DNA of 64,000 nucleotides from Spirodela intermedia (taxonomy: Eukaryota; Streptophyta; Magnoliopsida; Alismatales; Araceae): the NCBI GenBank assembly GCA_902729315.2, contig LR746264.1, forward strand, positions 7,781,878 to 7,845,877, given 5' to 3'. The notes beneath the pieces were generated by a model that searched no databases, was not told the origin of the DNA, and worked only from the letters and a program-made list of their open reading frames with translations. Position numbers and translations under genes: made by a program. Every line of letters begins with the position of its first letter. Position 1 is the first letter of the stretch. Of this stretch, positions 30,271 through 43,025 are shown one piece after another.

Positions 30271-30498
30271 CACGTGCGGAGCCAGGGGGAGCCAGAAAAG
30301 CCAGAAAAAAAACACGGCGTGTAAGAAAAATATCGTCGAGCATAATTATAGTAGGCCCTGGAGGGGATGCCACGTCCCCCCCATTGACCCTGGAACCGCC
30401 ACTGACACCCTCCACCACACACAGCAGCGCTGTTGCACGTGCCGGTGCTACACGTGCGTCGCCCCCGCACCTCCCCCCAAAGTTAACCCTCTCACGTG
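30271..30498. promoter_or_regulatory. Cluster of four CACGTG (G-box/ABRE-type) cores
   Basis: CACGTG occurs at 30271, 30436, 30451 and 30493 (first base given), the last three within 63 bases. This palindrome is the core bound by plant bZIP and bHLH factors. It lies 1.1-1.3 kb upstream of RPC25 and 0.5-0.7 kb downstream of PECT1, so its target gene is uncertain. Confidence 0.45.
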
Positions 30499-31340
30499 TG
30501 CCGCGCCCCGACAGACAGCCGACGTCAACGATGGCGACGCACGTTAGAGGACGCCTAACGTGATCCCACGAAGTTACATCCATTTACCCGTCACTCCCTT
30601 TCTCTCGAGTACACAATAAGAAAAGAGGAGCATCGTACTCCGCTCTGGTGGCCCCGCCCCAGCCTCCCCCCCCTCACGAAGCATTGAAGCGGCTGCTTCG
30701 GGTGGAGATACCGTTCTCCTCCGTGATGGCTCCAACGGCAGATCCCCCCGCGCCGAATAGAACCGGAAGGTCACGGGATCCTGGGCCCTTCCGCGGGAAG
30801 GAAGAGGCTCCAATTTCCTTAAACGGGACGAGATTTGAGCGCGATTGGTTGGTTGGTTGGTTGTGGGGAGGATTTCCTCTAATACAAGTAACGGCTACCC
30901 GCCGATCGCTCAATTATTTAATTTATTAAATATTATTTAGGGAAAATATCGTGGCCGTCCTTGGGCACGACTCCCCCTGCCATCCACCCCTGATTCACCA
31001 TTCGAGAGCGAACATCCAGTTTCTCTCGGCCGATTGCACCGTCCGCCATCTAGCGCATTGTTGTCTACCGTCGGCCGTAGACGACAACACTCACGTCGAC
31101 GAGTGTTGACCCGTCGTGAGTCCCCGCTTTCAGGTCGTCGGCAGACGACGCAGCCACGCGCCCTCAGCCGACTCGTGCGTGACTCTCCCCATCGGCGAGT
31201 CGATTCCAGCAGCCGCCCGGAGCGTCGAGATCCTCCATCGGCGAGTGCGCGGAATCAACCCCTGGTTTAGGTTTCGGGGGGCCTGCGCGGTTCCCTGTCC
31301 CTCTGCGCGGTTTCGGCGCGGTTCCCATTGTTGCTGCGGC

Positions 31341-31342
<2 letters not shown>

Positions 31343-31385
<43 letters not shown>
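31343..31385 (+). repeat. (CT)n microsatellite, RPC25 upstream region
   Basis: About 21 CT units, ending in C-rich sequence, 220 bases upstream of the RPC25 start codon; probably within the leader or core promoter. Confidence 0.95.
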
Positions 31386-31387
<2 letters not shown>

Positions 31388-31602
31388 CTCCTTCTCCCTC
31401 TGTCTGTGATTACGGCACCCGTAGGAGCGACGCGGTAGCACGGGCTTGCGACCTCTCATAACTTCCTGCCGCAGGTTACGATCCTCGTCGTGAGTGTGTA
31501 CTTTCGCCGTTCAGCATATTATGGGGGTTGGTTAATGTATTTCCGTTTCTGCTGGTTCGGCCTGACTCTTCCTTTCCGCGTGACAGTGGGGCCGATTCTT
31601 CG

Positions 31603-34600
31603 ATGTTTTGCCTCAGTGTCATCCAACACGACCTCCGGCTACCGCCCCACCTGCTTAGCCTCTCTCTTCATAAGGCTATTAGAGGGCAGCTTGAGCGTCT
31701 CTTCTTAGACAAGGTCGTCGCGTTCTGTGTATTTACATTTATTTGGATACTACCTCTCTCTCTCTCCTACTTTCTTTACTCCCTTTCGAGTTTTCTAATT
31801 CATCTAATCTGTATATCTACTTATGACTGAAGGTTATTTCAAATTTGGGTCTTTGCGTTTCTGTCTATGATATCCAATCCGTTGAGGGTGGCTTTATCTT
31901 CCCTGGCGATGGGGCGTCCACGTATAAGGTGCTTTCTTATTTGAACATGACAGAATAATCAATGAAGTATTTCTTTTTTTAGATGAGCTACTAAAGGTAG
32001 GCAGTGCTGCATGTAGGTTAGCAACTTATTCTTGTTTTTAATGGAATACTATCTCTAATGATGGGTGGAGTGAGTACTACAAGTCTGAAATAAGCAAAGA
32101 AGAATAGACTAAGATGCTATAAGTGGACTTTCCTTACAGGAAAATTTAGATCCCCCAGGAAAGAACATTGTAACCATTTGTAGATCGAAAAAAAACATTC
32201 AGGGCATAATCTCATCATAGTATTGATTCATTCTTGGAATCTTTTTGGACTGGCTCAATCTTAGTCAACATTTCTACAGGCTTTATTCCTAACTAGCGTG
32301 ATTTATAGATATATAACGTGGGTCACTATTTAGCTCTGTTGTTTCCAGAATTTTGGTTAGAACCGAAGTATTGACTTCTTTTTCGTACCAGAATTGTTTT
32401 TAGTTACTTCTTCGTATGCATGCTCTTTTGAGGTTGTCTATTTTTAATGTTTTTGCCCAAAAATGTTACTTTCACGAATTTTTTAAAGACTAATTTAGTT
32501 TATTTTCTCATTTTTCATCTGAAGTTTTTTACTGTCTTTTAGAATTGATATTATGAACTCTTTCCATCTAGGAAAAAAAATATTATTTGAGGAAATATCC
32601 CTACGCTTTGGAATGTCTTTGTCGTTCTTGTAGTATTAATTCAGTTATGTGATAGGTTGTATTCAGATTGGTGATGTTTCGTCCATTTGTTGGCGAGGTT
32701 CTGATTGGAAAACTTGAAGCATCTAGTGAGAGTGGCTTGAAAGGTATGGCTTTAAGTTTCCTTTTTATACCTGAGGGTGTTCAGCTTATTTTATATAACG
32801 TTATGAAATGTTTCAACAATGTTGTATTGCTCTCTAATTGCAACTTCTCATTTGTCTTTCTTCTTTGGTTTGTCCTTTTTATTGAAATTTTTAAATGTTA
32901 ACCTTGTTTTCTGGATTTTATATGTTTGCAACTCCAATATTTTCTTGATCTTAGGATAATTAGTTCCACGGGGACTGAGAGGTGTTGTTGGGTGAATGGA
33001 AGACGACTGTAACAGTGAAAGAAAATAACGATATCTGAGGAGGATCGGACATATAACAGTTAAGATAAAAGTGCATATTTACATTCGTGTTGGCGATTTT
33101 AAGAAATATTCCATAATTTTTGAAGTTTAATGGAGCATGCCACTCATATTATCCTCTGATAAACATTAATGAAGTTGAGATAGAGTAAATGCAATTTTTT
33201 AGTTTTCAATGCGCTGTTGGCTATATTGAGGACTTTCAATGCTATGACTTTCATTGTTTAGTCTAAACGTTGGGAAAGGTTTTGTTAAAATGTCATTTTC
33301 GCGTCATTGGCCATTGTTAACACTCAATGGTCGTCTAGATAATGGCCAAAAGAACTTCTTTCGAAGGAATGTTTGTGTGCAACATGCCCCTAAACAAGTA
33401 GTTCCAACTTCTTTATTAGGGCAAGAAAATATCCTAAAATTGATATTACACTTGCTTGAAAACAAGACAACGAGGTGGCGGCCAAAATTCAAGAGGAATC
33501 TCGAGGATGACGAAGTTCCGAAACTCAAAAAACCTTTTGAGCATGCTTGTAGAGAGGAATATCCGTTGTGCATAGACAACGTTGGAGATGGGACAGAAAG
33601 GGAATGTTTTGATGGAGGCACTAGACATCCTCTTTCTCCTTAAAAAATAAAATTTTGATGAGCTAGTTGCTTTTATAAATAATGTTCGCAATATGTGCAG
33701 TCTGTGGAAAGGAAAAAAAGACTTGGGAACATTTATTTTTCTTTGGTAATCCTTTTCTCGGGGATTTGGTATTTCTTATGCCTCAATCACGTAGGTATAT
33801 AGTGCCAATGAGCAAGTCATGTTCATGATCTGGGGGCATATTTGGGTTAGAACCGTCTACGAAATCTTGTATGGACGCTTTTAGGGGGGAGAGCAGTCCA
33901 CCGTAAAGTTTTGATTGTTTGCTTCCAAGAAGGTGTAGGGTGTAGGATTGGATGAGATTGGGTAGGTTTGGAGGAGACGATTTTGCTTTTCTGGGTGTTC
34001 TTAGATTTTTATGTTTGGTTCAACACCATGTTTTTGATTGGAGACAATGGTGATGAATAGGGACTCTTTTTGAAGGCTCGGCTCAGAGATAACACGCCGA
34101 ACATAATTCTATCCTTTTAATGATTTCAAGCAGTTTCCTTCATCATTTCAAATGAGAACTACCCGGATACAATTAAGGATTTGAAAGCAGCTTAAGCTCA
34201 TTCCTGATCATATTTGGTTCAGGAGTTTGTCCACCTAAGGCGATTTATGTTGCCTTCAGTGATTAGGGTACTGCTACTATTGTGTCTTTTGAATTGTGTT
34301 CGTATTCCTATTAGAATGTCATGTTGGATTGGTTCTTTGCTGAGAAGTGCTGACCGAAACTAGGAAAAAGAGCTAAATGTACTTTTAAAAACGTATCCAC
34401 TTCCTTCTATGATACACTGGAATGTTCCATATGTATTGCTGAATCAATGAATTTCAATACGGAATTTTAACATGCAGACATAGCAGGACAGAGAAGTTTG
34501 GTTGGTGGGTGAAATGTTGACGGATTTATTATGTTACTATTTTGTGGTTCTCACCATGATCTTTGTTCACGGTTGATGGATTCATTCGTCTCACCATGAG

Positions 34601-35457
34601 TTCTCTTATGTGCATCATCTTAGATGGCCCTTATATTTTTTGTTCTTGCATGTATGACCTGCTATGTGGATGCTTGCAATATGATTGGAACCTCTGATTG
34701 CAGTATCTCTTGGCTTTTTCAATGACATTCACATTCCTCGACATCTTCTACAGCAACCATGCACTCTGTGAGTGATGTTTTTTCTTCAAATATACTCCTA
34801 TTTAATAATATTTAACATTTCCTGTGTTGTAAGAGAGGTGTTCGACCACGATTTTCTTATGTTTTCTATTGTGCTCTATGTTTTCTGATCATTACAGGGG
34901 AAAAGATGGAGTTTGGACTTGGGACTATAGTGGGTCATTGCTGTCTTTGGATATTGATGAGCAGGTTATTTTGATTTTATTTTGATTTTTTTTTTCTGTA
35001 AATACGTAGATTGTAACTTAAGTGAATGTTTTCCCTTAAATACTCTTCTTATTTGTGACTTGCAGATACGTTTCCGAGTAAGCAATATTAAGTACCCTCC
35101 GATTCCAGTCAGGCAAGAGGAAGATGCAAAGCCATTTGCTCCTATGGAGATTACAGTAAGTTAGGGATCACTTGATGTGAATCATTGGAAGTCTAGGGTT
35201 TCTTAAATCCTTGTCGGTAGATTAAATTGATACAGGATTATTACCTCCTCTTAGCACTGTTCATGTGATGTGATTCATGCGGTCAAGGCTTCTGAACCAG
35301 GCTGGTCTGGGCTTTTCCTTTTCTTTTTTTTCTTTTTTTTCTGTAGGTAATCTGATTGATGATTTTGACTTGAAGTGTCTCATCCCGTCTTCTGACCTTC
35401 TTGCAGGGCGACATATATGGAGATGGCTTGGGCTTGGTGTCGTGGTGGGAGGAATGA
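31603..35457 (+). CDS. RPC25: DNA-directed RNA polymerase III subunit RPC25 (RPC8)
   Basis: Seven exons, join(31603..31713,31833..31928,32656..32743,34704..34767,34898..34964,35066..35155,35407..35457), give 188 residues. With RPC17 this subunit forms the stalk of Pol III, which makes tRNA, 5S rRNA and other small RNAs; it is the counterpart of RPB7. The N-terminal RPB7-type domain starts 'MFCLSVIQHDLRLPP' and contains 'GLCVSVYDI' and 'FIFPGDGASTYK'. The C-terminal OB fold starts at 'FRPFVGEVLIGK' and includes 'VSLGFFNDIHIPRHLL', 'EQIRFRVSNIKYPPIPV' and the closing 'GDGLGLVSWWEE', the Pol III-specific end. The first donor, AAG|GTCGTC, is weak. Intron 3 (1.96 kb) carries a LINE relic. The length is slightly short but all family blocks are present. 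Confidence 0.94.
33254..33830 (+). mobile_element. Decayed LINE reverse-transcriptase tail in RPC25 intron 3
   Basis: Within the intron an open frame (33254-33643) contains 'TRWRPKFKRNLEDDEV', similar to the 'RWxxxFRRNLxDWE' block found in plant LINE proteins just before the zinc-binding tail. About 180 bases later, in a frame with a stop upstream, comes 'CAVCGKEKKTWEHLFFF' (33694-33744), matching the zf-RVT pattern C-x2-C-x8-H-L-F, but the fourth Cys position is lost. Stops and frame changes separate the two blocks. I read it as a dead 5'-truncated LINE in the same direction as the host gene; the limits are approximate. Confidence 0.5.
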
Positions 35458-36277
35458 CGAGTTGCTGCCCATGCAGGGTTGACCTTGTGGGGAGAACCAC
35501 CACAGCCATGAGCAGCATGCGCGATCCGTACTTGAAGAGGATATTATCCTTCAGACCACCCTGTACAAAATGAGCTCAATTGAACCGTTGACTTTTGGGT
35601 ACCATGTTGTTCTGCATAGTTACCAGCCCCCGATTGACCTTTACCTTGAACTTGTCTAGCAAGTAAAAAAACGGCGGCCAGATTGATCGGGAGGTCTGAT
35701 GAGACCTGCAGAGATGATGGCAGTGAGAGAGGGACAGAGGGGTTGCAATCTTTGGCCATAATTAATGGCTCGACATCTGTCTCCGCCACTTACCCTGTTC
35801 TTCTGTCAGTGACATCATCGATATTTTGAGAGTTCTTCAGGGGTATTTACCGCAGCCTTTTCTCCGCGTGCCGCCGACAACCCTTGCTGTGCGGGATCAC
35901 CCGGGTCAGAGGCGATGGCCGTCGGTTCCGATTTGAACGCTTTCTTTCGTCTTATATAATTTCTCTTAATGGGAAATTTCGGTCGTCTTCAATCGGGTCC
36001 TTGATGGGGGAACTTCCCGTCCCCGGTCTTTCCCAGCCCCTCCTTCTCCTCGGTCGCCCGCCTCAACGTTGGACGCCCTCATCCGCCACTTCGCTTGATC
36101 CCATCGATACGAATTCTTTGACTTCGTCTGGGATTTACCAAAGCGGGAAATCCAGCGGGTGGTAGAAGGTTTCTTCAGGGTTTTGGTCCCGTAATTGTGT
36201 GGGGTTGTCCGATTTGGTCGCCACGCCCTTGTCCTGTTCCCGGTTATGAGGTGTATCTGCTTTGGGGTCTCGTGTAG
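35458..36277 (+). promoter_or_regulatory. RPC25 3' UTR and promoter/leader of the WD40-like gene
   Basis: An 820-base spacer between plus-strand genes. A TATATAA box at about 35953-35959 would set a start near 35985 and a leader of about 290 bases for the next gene. No other element is recognised. Confidence 0.4.
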
Positions 36278-39200
36278 ATGGACGGAAAGCGATTCACCGT
36301 CACCCCCCGGGCCTGCTGCAACCGCCGGATCGTGGCCGGGAAGAGGCCACGGGGGGACGGGTTCTTGAACAGTGTGAAGAAGCTGCACCGGCGGGAGATA
36401 TGCTCCAAGCGAGACCGTTCTTTCTCTATGAGTAACGCCCAAGAGAGGTTCAGGAACATTCAGCTGCAGGTCGGTGGTGTTCCCTCGAGTTGCGGGGAAT
36501 TTGCTGTATTTCTTGATCTTTCTCTCTTTCCTCACAACGTGTCGTACAGATCAAAGGAACAGTAGAGAATGGTGGGAAATTATGGAAGACATGGGTCAAT
36601 CCGTCTCTTTCAGTCATGATTTTATGCATTATGTTTTTTCGCCATGTAATCAGCAAAACAAAAACCGAAAAATATCTATTTAATTATTCGTTGGAGGTAG
36701 ATGCATGACTCTTGAAGCATTTAGAGGACATAGAAAACACCTTAGTTTCCACTGTGCTGGAGGTTTGCCGGGCAAGTAATTAGTATCTACTTAAAATCGC
36801 GTAAGTTTCGATGATGATGAAGCTCAGTTAGCTTGGATATGTAGCTTGAAGACGGTAGAACTTTTCTTCATGCAGTAAGATGAAGGAGAATTAGATCCAA
36901 GGTACTCTGGATGGTATGAAGGTAGGGATAAAAGGGCTGCTTGGGTTGGTTTAAGACAAAGCATGTCTACTTCCCACATCATTAAACGACGAACCCCAAT
37001 TCAATCTCAATTAATTATCGTTTATTCCGGGTTCTAGCCGAACTCTCTTTGCATTATGACAATATCTAGGCGCAATAGAGGATCAGAAGTGTCATGTACT
37101 GGTGATTGTCATGCACAAATTCAAATAAAGAAGGTTCCAGCGTTAGTCCTGGTAGTGGATCAATAATAATTGAGGTATGATAACATGACTTTTCATGGAA
37201 ATCGGGGTGACTCTTTGGCTTGAGTATTATACCTAGAGGAGTACCATTGTCTAAATGTTTCATCCCTGTTTATTCTGATCTAAATTTATGTTTCCTTCGG
37301 TATGCACTCTCTCTCTCTCTCTTTCTCTCACGTTTACCTTTACACGGGAGATAAGATAATGATTGTGAAAAATTTTCAATTTTACCTGGACGCTGCAATT
37401 AAAATTTTAGATGTTACCAATTTTCATCGTATACCTATAGCCTGCTCGAGTCCGTTGAGATGTGTTATTGTGAATCCAAAGTAGACCTCAATTCATCATT
37501 GATTTATAAACAATATTTCTGTGTATAGGTATTCTAAATGCAGTTTTTTTTTTTCATAGGAAATATGATGAAATTAATAAGGTTCTGTGAATCTCCTATT
37601 TCAGGGGGAACTTGATACCCATGATCCCAAGGGACGTCGTTCCTTGCAGCTCCCCTTCTTGAGGAAAAGATCTAGAATAGTTGAAATTGTTGCGGTGCAG
37701 GGCATCATTTTTGCTCTGGCACAAGGTGGTGTTTGTGCAGCGTTTAATAGAGGTTAGCATATTGTGGGCATAATTTGTTCTTACTGGGAACGCTCATGTT
37801 ACATGTGTACAATAATTTTTTTTACTTATTTTTTTATGGGGGATTTTCACTTGCAGAAACAAAGCAGAGGATATGTTTTTTGAATGTGAGCCCTGATGAA
37901 CTAATTCGCAGCCTGTTTTATAACAAAAATAATGAGTCCCTCATTACGGTTTCAGTCTATGCTTCTGACAACTTCAGCTCTTTGAAATGTAGAACAACCA
38001 GGATAGAGTTTGTGCATTGCCCATCCCTATTTCTTTTGTCTACTCTTTTCGAATTTCTGCTCTTAGACTTACATCTGAACTGGGTTCTCCAGATATATCA
38101 AAAGGGGAAAGCCTGATGCTGGATATGCGCTTTTTGAGTCAGAATCACTAAAATATCCTGGTTTTGTAGAGTTTGACGATGTAAATGCCAAGGTTCTAAC
38201 ATTTTCTGCTCAGGATAGGTAAGTTGTCCCCCTAAACATTGTATTAATCTGGTTTTTCAATTAGTACTGACATCCGTTTCAATTTTTGTATCATTAGCAT
38301 TTACAAGGTATTCGACTTAAAGAACTATACACTGCTGTACTCTATATCTGACAAGAATATCCAGGAAATAAAGATTAGGTAAAATTTTCGTCCAGCTTTT
38401 TTTTCTTTCCTTTTCCCTTACATTTCCTTGATTTTTCGGTGCATAAGTGAAAGCTGCTCATGTATTATCTGATACACTTGGAAAACGTGTAGTCTTCTCT
38501 AAAAGAATAATACCTTGTGTTTTTTATCACTTTCAAACATATTAAAATCGGGATATGCTACTCGTCTACATGAGTTAAATTGAAATAAATAATTACTGTA
38601 TTTCAGTTCCGATGCTCATTTGCAATCATATACAAATCAAGATGTTTTTCCAAGAAAGAATGAGGGCAGAAAATACTTTTGCGTATATTGAGTTGCCTTA
38701 AATTTCATTTAACTGTAAAACAGGCAACCATAGCTAGAATCGAATAATAATGCGATTGGTCTTAGTCCTTTATTTTATTTTTGAATTGCACCACGTCATG
38801 AGCTTCCAGATTCAAGGGCTGGTGTCGTCAGATAATCCATGCCTTCATAGTGGTCTCAATATGGCTTGTGAGATGTCGCCAAGGGCCAAAGATGATTAAT
38901 TGGCAGCATGGTATCATCACAGAGGGTATCAATCATCCATTCAGTCTTTAGATTACCTAAAACCAGAATGCAATGTGATGCAATTTTGTCTCAAGCATGG
39001 CATATATTTTGTTATACAGGAATGCATCTTAGAATCGATGTTTTCTCCTTAATATTTGTTGATGATATCGTGAATTTTCCCCTCTGTGCTATCCTTTGAT
39101 AGCGCTCGACTTATGCTTTTCAACACAAGGCCTCTGTGATGAGTTGTTGATTTCTTGCGTGCATCTAAATTATTTCATGCATTATTTTCTGGCCCACCCT

Positions 39201-42200
39201 TGTGTGAATATATATTTATTTCGCACGCATTGATATGCAGTCCAGGTATAATGTTATTGATATTTAAAAGAGCTACCAGCCACGTTCCTCTCAAGATAAT
39301 CTCTATAGAGGATGGAACTGTCCTGAAAGCCTTTAATCATCTTTTGCATCGGAACAAGAAAGTTGACTTTATAGAACAGTTTAATGAGAAGCTCCTTGTC
39401 AAGCAAGAGGATGAAAATCTCCAAATTCTTGATGTAAGGTTTTTTTTATGCAATGATCAATCAGTATAGAAAGGAATCGCCGTTTTTTTCATTGCCTTGC
39501 AATTTTTTTGATAAAAAATAACTTTTTAGGTCCGGGACTTCCAGTTAACTGAAGTAAGCAAATCAGAGTTTCTGACTCCATCAGCATTCATCTTTCTATA
39601 CGAGAACCAGTTATTTCTGACATTCCGGAATCGTACGGCTGCAGTTTGGAATTTTCGAGGTGAACTTGTTACATCTTTTGAGGATCATCTACTATGGCAT
39701 CCCGACTGCAATACCAACAACATATACATAACAAGTGACCAAGATCTAATAATTTCTTATTGCAAGGCTGATTCTGATGATCCAGCAGATGGCAACGGTA
39801 ACTTTAGTCCTTTTTGGAACATTCCTTTGATTAGCTGACCTGCTAAAGATTAATTTTACCTCTGTTTACCAAGCGCGTTCTTGGATCAGGTTTATTGGTT
39901 TGTTGAATTCTAAAAAGGCCTCGGTGCTTTGCATTTGGTTGTTTTGTTCTCACATGCCTGGTTACTAATAATTTGTTTAGAGCGGGGCTTACTTCGGAAT
40001 CGTATAATAAATTTGATTTGACTTATTTGAATGACTAAAAAGTCCATTCTTCAACCCCTGCTTCACACCCATGGGTTTTCCCCGTTGGAGCGAAGGAAAA
40101 ATACTGGGCCAAGAGAGGAGTCGATGACTGAAGCACCAGCCATTCAGCATTGGTGTCCGATCATTCGACGAATTCCTCCGAGGATTCAAAGGGCATCAAT
40201 GACAACCTACTGGAGATGATGGAGCTAATATCCTTCTGATTGAAACCATTATCTCACCAAACTTCTGCCGCCTCTTGATAGGGGGCGCAGTGGGCTGAAT
40301 AGAGGCCTTTAGAATCTATTACAGTCCTCACTGCATTTTTCATTTACAACATGTTCTTCCATGATTCATGCCTTACTTCCTAGATCCTCAGCGGATAACA
40401 TTTTGATATAGGAATCAAAATTCGCAGGCGGCATACCTGCTGCTGCAATCTCCATCGCATTTCCCTGGGTGCAGACTTTTTCTTTCATAGAGCTCTCTCT
40501 TCTGTAGCATGAAGAGCTTTTTATAGATTTTAATGTTTTGGGTAGCTAACCTGGAGTAGAGCCACCATCATTCCTCCATGTTTAAGCTCATATTCACCTG
40601 ATAGCATCTTTGTGTGACCAATGTTTCCTACTGCAGCGACACTCCTTCATAGACCACATTGAAGACGCAGAGTAGCTCTGTAGAGAGAATTTTTTCTCAT
40701 CTGTCATCTGAATATATCTCCCCATCTCCCTGGGGAAGTTGCCAGATAAGTTCTCGCGTCCTGTTTTGCTACATTACCCAGATAAGAAAGCCTAAAACTG
40801 TCACCTGTTCGCATTCAATTATCTGCCTCTTATCCAGGTTATGGTTAACAGCGATATCTATGATCATGCGCATCCAGAAAGGAAAAAATGAATCTCCTAG
40901 AGCTAAGGTCTCCTCTGCGTTTAACACTGTACTATTCCTTTGGAGAGGACGGTCTACTCTTCTTTTTGGGTGTTGGAGATGAAATCCGGGAATGCCTTTC
41001 AATCGTCTTCTTGTCGGAGTCTATAGGAACCGGAGCTTCTCATGGGCTGTCCTTTTTCTGTGAGAAGAATTTCAGTGGTTATTTCCTTCCACCTGAATTT
41101 CACTGGCACTGGAGCTTCCGAAGAGCGCAGATTTTCTTTCTATTTCTCATAAAAAATGAGATGTCCAGATTAACTCCTTGTAGAAACTCTCTGTTGTCTT
41201 GCTCTTGCTATTACACTCAAAAACTTTCCGCTATTTATGATTCAGAGAAGCAGAAAATAAACTGGACAAGAACAAGGTTTTTTTATTCCTTTTTACCGTT
41301 GGAGATGTAGATGATGCAGATGCTTGCTCCACAGCCTGCTATTAATTATTTTCCATATAAGCATAACATCATCTTTGACCTATATACATATGCCTACGGA
41401 AAGAATTCCAGAGTCAAATTGTCCTTTTTCTATTGGCGTATTTTGATATTGGACCGTTCTGTGTTCATCCATTTTTTTTAATAATTTGGTAACTTGGTAG
41501 TCTCTGAACTACCATTTGGGTGATATGAAAACTTTGAATAAGTCTAGTCGAAATGTGCTTGATGAACATAAATAATTATATACAGGATTTTGAACGCAGT
41601 GGGAGAAATCCTGCTGACGTGTTAGAGCATTGTGAATTTAAATCGAAATTTTGTCTGAAAAGACGATAGTTGACCCTATGTGAAACTTGGGCATGGTTCA
41701 GTTTTTATTTTGGAATATACATGAGTAGATGAATACATGCACATCCATATTAAATCTTCATCACATCCACATCATATGCCCGAGGTCAACGCTTAAAACC
41801 CAGGTATGCATCGGAAAGGCAACAGTTTCTATCACCAAAGGCGAAAATTTTCTGAATATACGTTAGTCCATTATCTGCATCGCTAGATCAGCAGCATTTT
41901 CTTTCAGGTCTCACGTGCAACATCAAGAACTGGGCATTTCATAAATGCTTGAGCATAATCGGAGTTGAAGAGGACCCGCCAAGCCTGCGCTTTGCTGAAT
42001 AATTACAGCTTTTAAAAGGATCATTATTTTATTAAATTCTCTGTATATTTATGCCATAGTGCACGATGACTTAGCCAACTCCATTTTTGGTACTCTGAAA
42101 TTTTCTGGTTGTTCTCAGGAGCCGGATCTCTGAATATCAGCAACATACTTACGGGAAAATGCCTTGCTAAGATTCGAGCAAGCAACTCAAGAGCACAGCA

Positions 42201-42333
42201 CTGTTCTTCCAGATTCCTCCGGAACACAGTTGGGGAAGCGTTGGAAGACATCACTGCCCTTTATTACGATGAAGACCACAACGAGATCTACACCGGCAAC
42301 AGGCAGGGCCTGGTCCACGTCTGGTCAAGCTAA
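36278..42333 (+). CDS. Conserved plant WD40-like (beta-propeller) protein
   Basis: Eight exons, join(36278..36469,37605..37752,37857..38007,38093..38218,38298..38378,39241..39433,39530..39797,42119..42333), give 457 residues. It belongs to a highly conserved plant family annotated as transducin/WD40-like, of unknown function. The basic N-terminus 'MDGKRFTVTPRACCNRR' and 'NSVKKLHRREI' could be a nuclear signal. The rest is beta-strand-rich: 'IIFALAQGGVCAAFNRETKQ', 'SLITVSVYASDNFSSLKCRT', 'LFLTFRNRTAAVWNFRGELV', 'WHPDCNTNNIYITSDQDLII', and last 'NEIYTGNRQGLVHVWSS', a clear WD-repeat end. Canonical WD dipeptides are few, so the propeller is inferred. Exon 8 lacks part of the linker that I would expect before 'RFLRNTVGEALEDITAL'. 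Intron 7 is 2.3 kb and holds an unexplained antisense frame. Confidence 0.9.
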
Positions 42334-42986
42334 CGGCCGACTGCTCAGCTCTGGCCCAGGTTCATCAATCCAGCTCCGCTCCTGCGGGAATGTCTCTTCT
42401 CTTCTTCTTCTTCTTTGTCCCTTGTAATTCCCATTTGACGGCGCTCGTCATATCCGATAGGAATGTACCCATTTTATGTCCCTATTTAAAGGACAGAATT
42501 ATAGCTAAGATTTCGCATGATCTGCTGGATCCGTATGAACGAATGTCAACTCTCCCACCGGGCATCTCTGTGGCCCTCGTCAGGCGTGGTCCAAGAAGGG
42601 AGGGGACCAGGAGAGGCTTTCCGGTAGCATCAGTGGGTGTCGTCCAGCTCTCCATGTGCCCCATCATGGCGTGGTGTGCGCTTCCGCGATACGCCAACGG
42701 TGACCCAGCTGTGCGGGCCGGCGGCGGCCGGCGGCGGCCGGCGGCCCGGAGGAGGAACCGCCGCTTTAAAGTCTCCCCTTGCCTCATACGCAAAGAGATA
42801 ACAGGGAGAGAGAGCGAGAGTTTAGTACTGTGAGAGCAAAGGAAGGGCCTTTCTAAAGGAGACGGAAGTCCTGCTCCTACCCATTCAGGCCTTGGTAAAG
42901 ACGGAGCAGGCAATTATCCACCCAAAGCGGGGGAAGGTGGATCCGCCCCACATGGGCTCACATGCTGCTCTTCGTAAAAGCCCCTG

Positions 42987-43025
<39 letters not shown>

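Larger units (their letters stand above)
29769..31602. other. Spacer between PECT1 and RPC25
   Basis: This 1.8 kb holds the PECT1 3' UTR and the RPC25 promoter and leader. It includes a (GA)n run at 29888-29920, four CACGTG boxes (30271-30498), a perfect small hairpin at 31085-31108 and a (CT)n tract at 31343-31385. A donor-like GTGAGT at 31490 with a possible acceptor at 31586 hints at a short leader intron for RPC25. Open frames on either strand have no recognisable domain. Confidence 0.45.

Noticed and set aside
30200-30583. 127-codon minus-strand frame in the PECT1-RPC25 spacer
   Set aside because: No domain, no TATA box or splice support; kept only as a remark with the CACGTG cluster.
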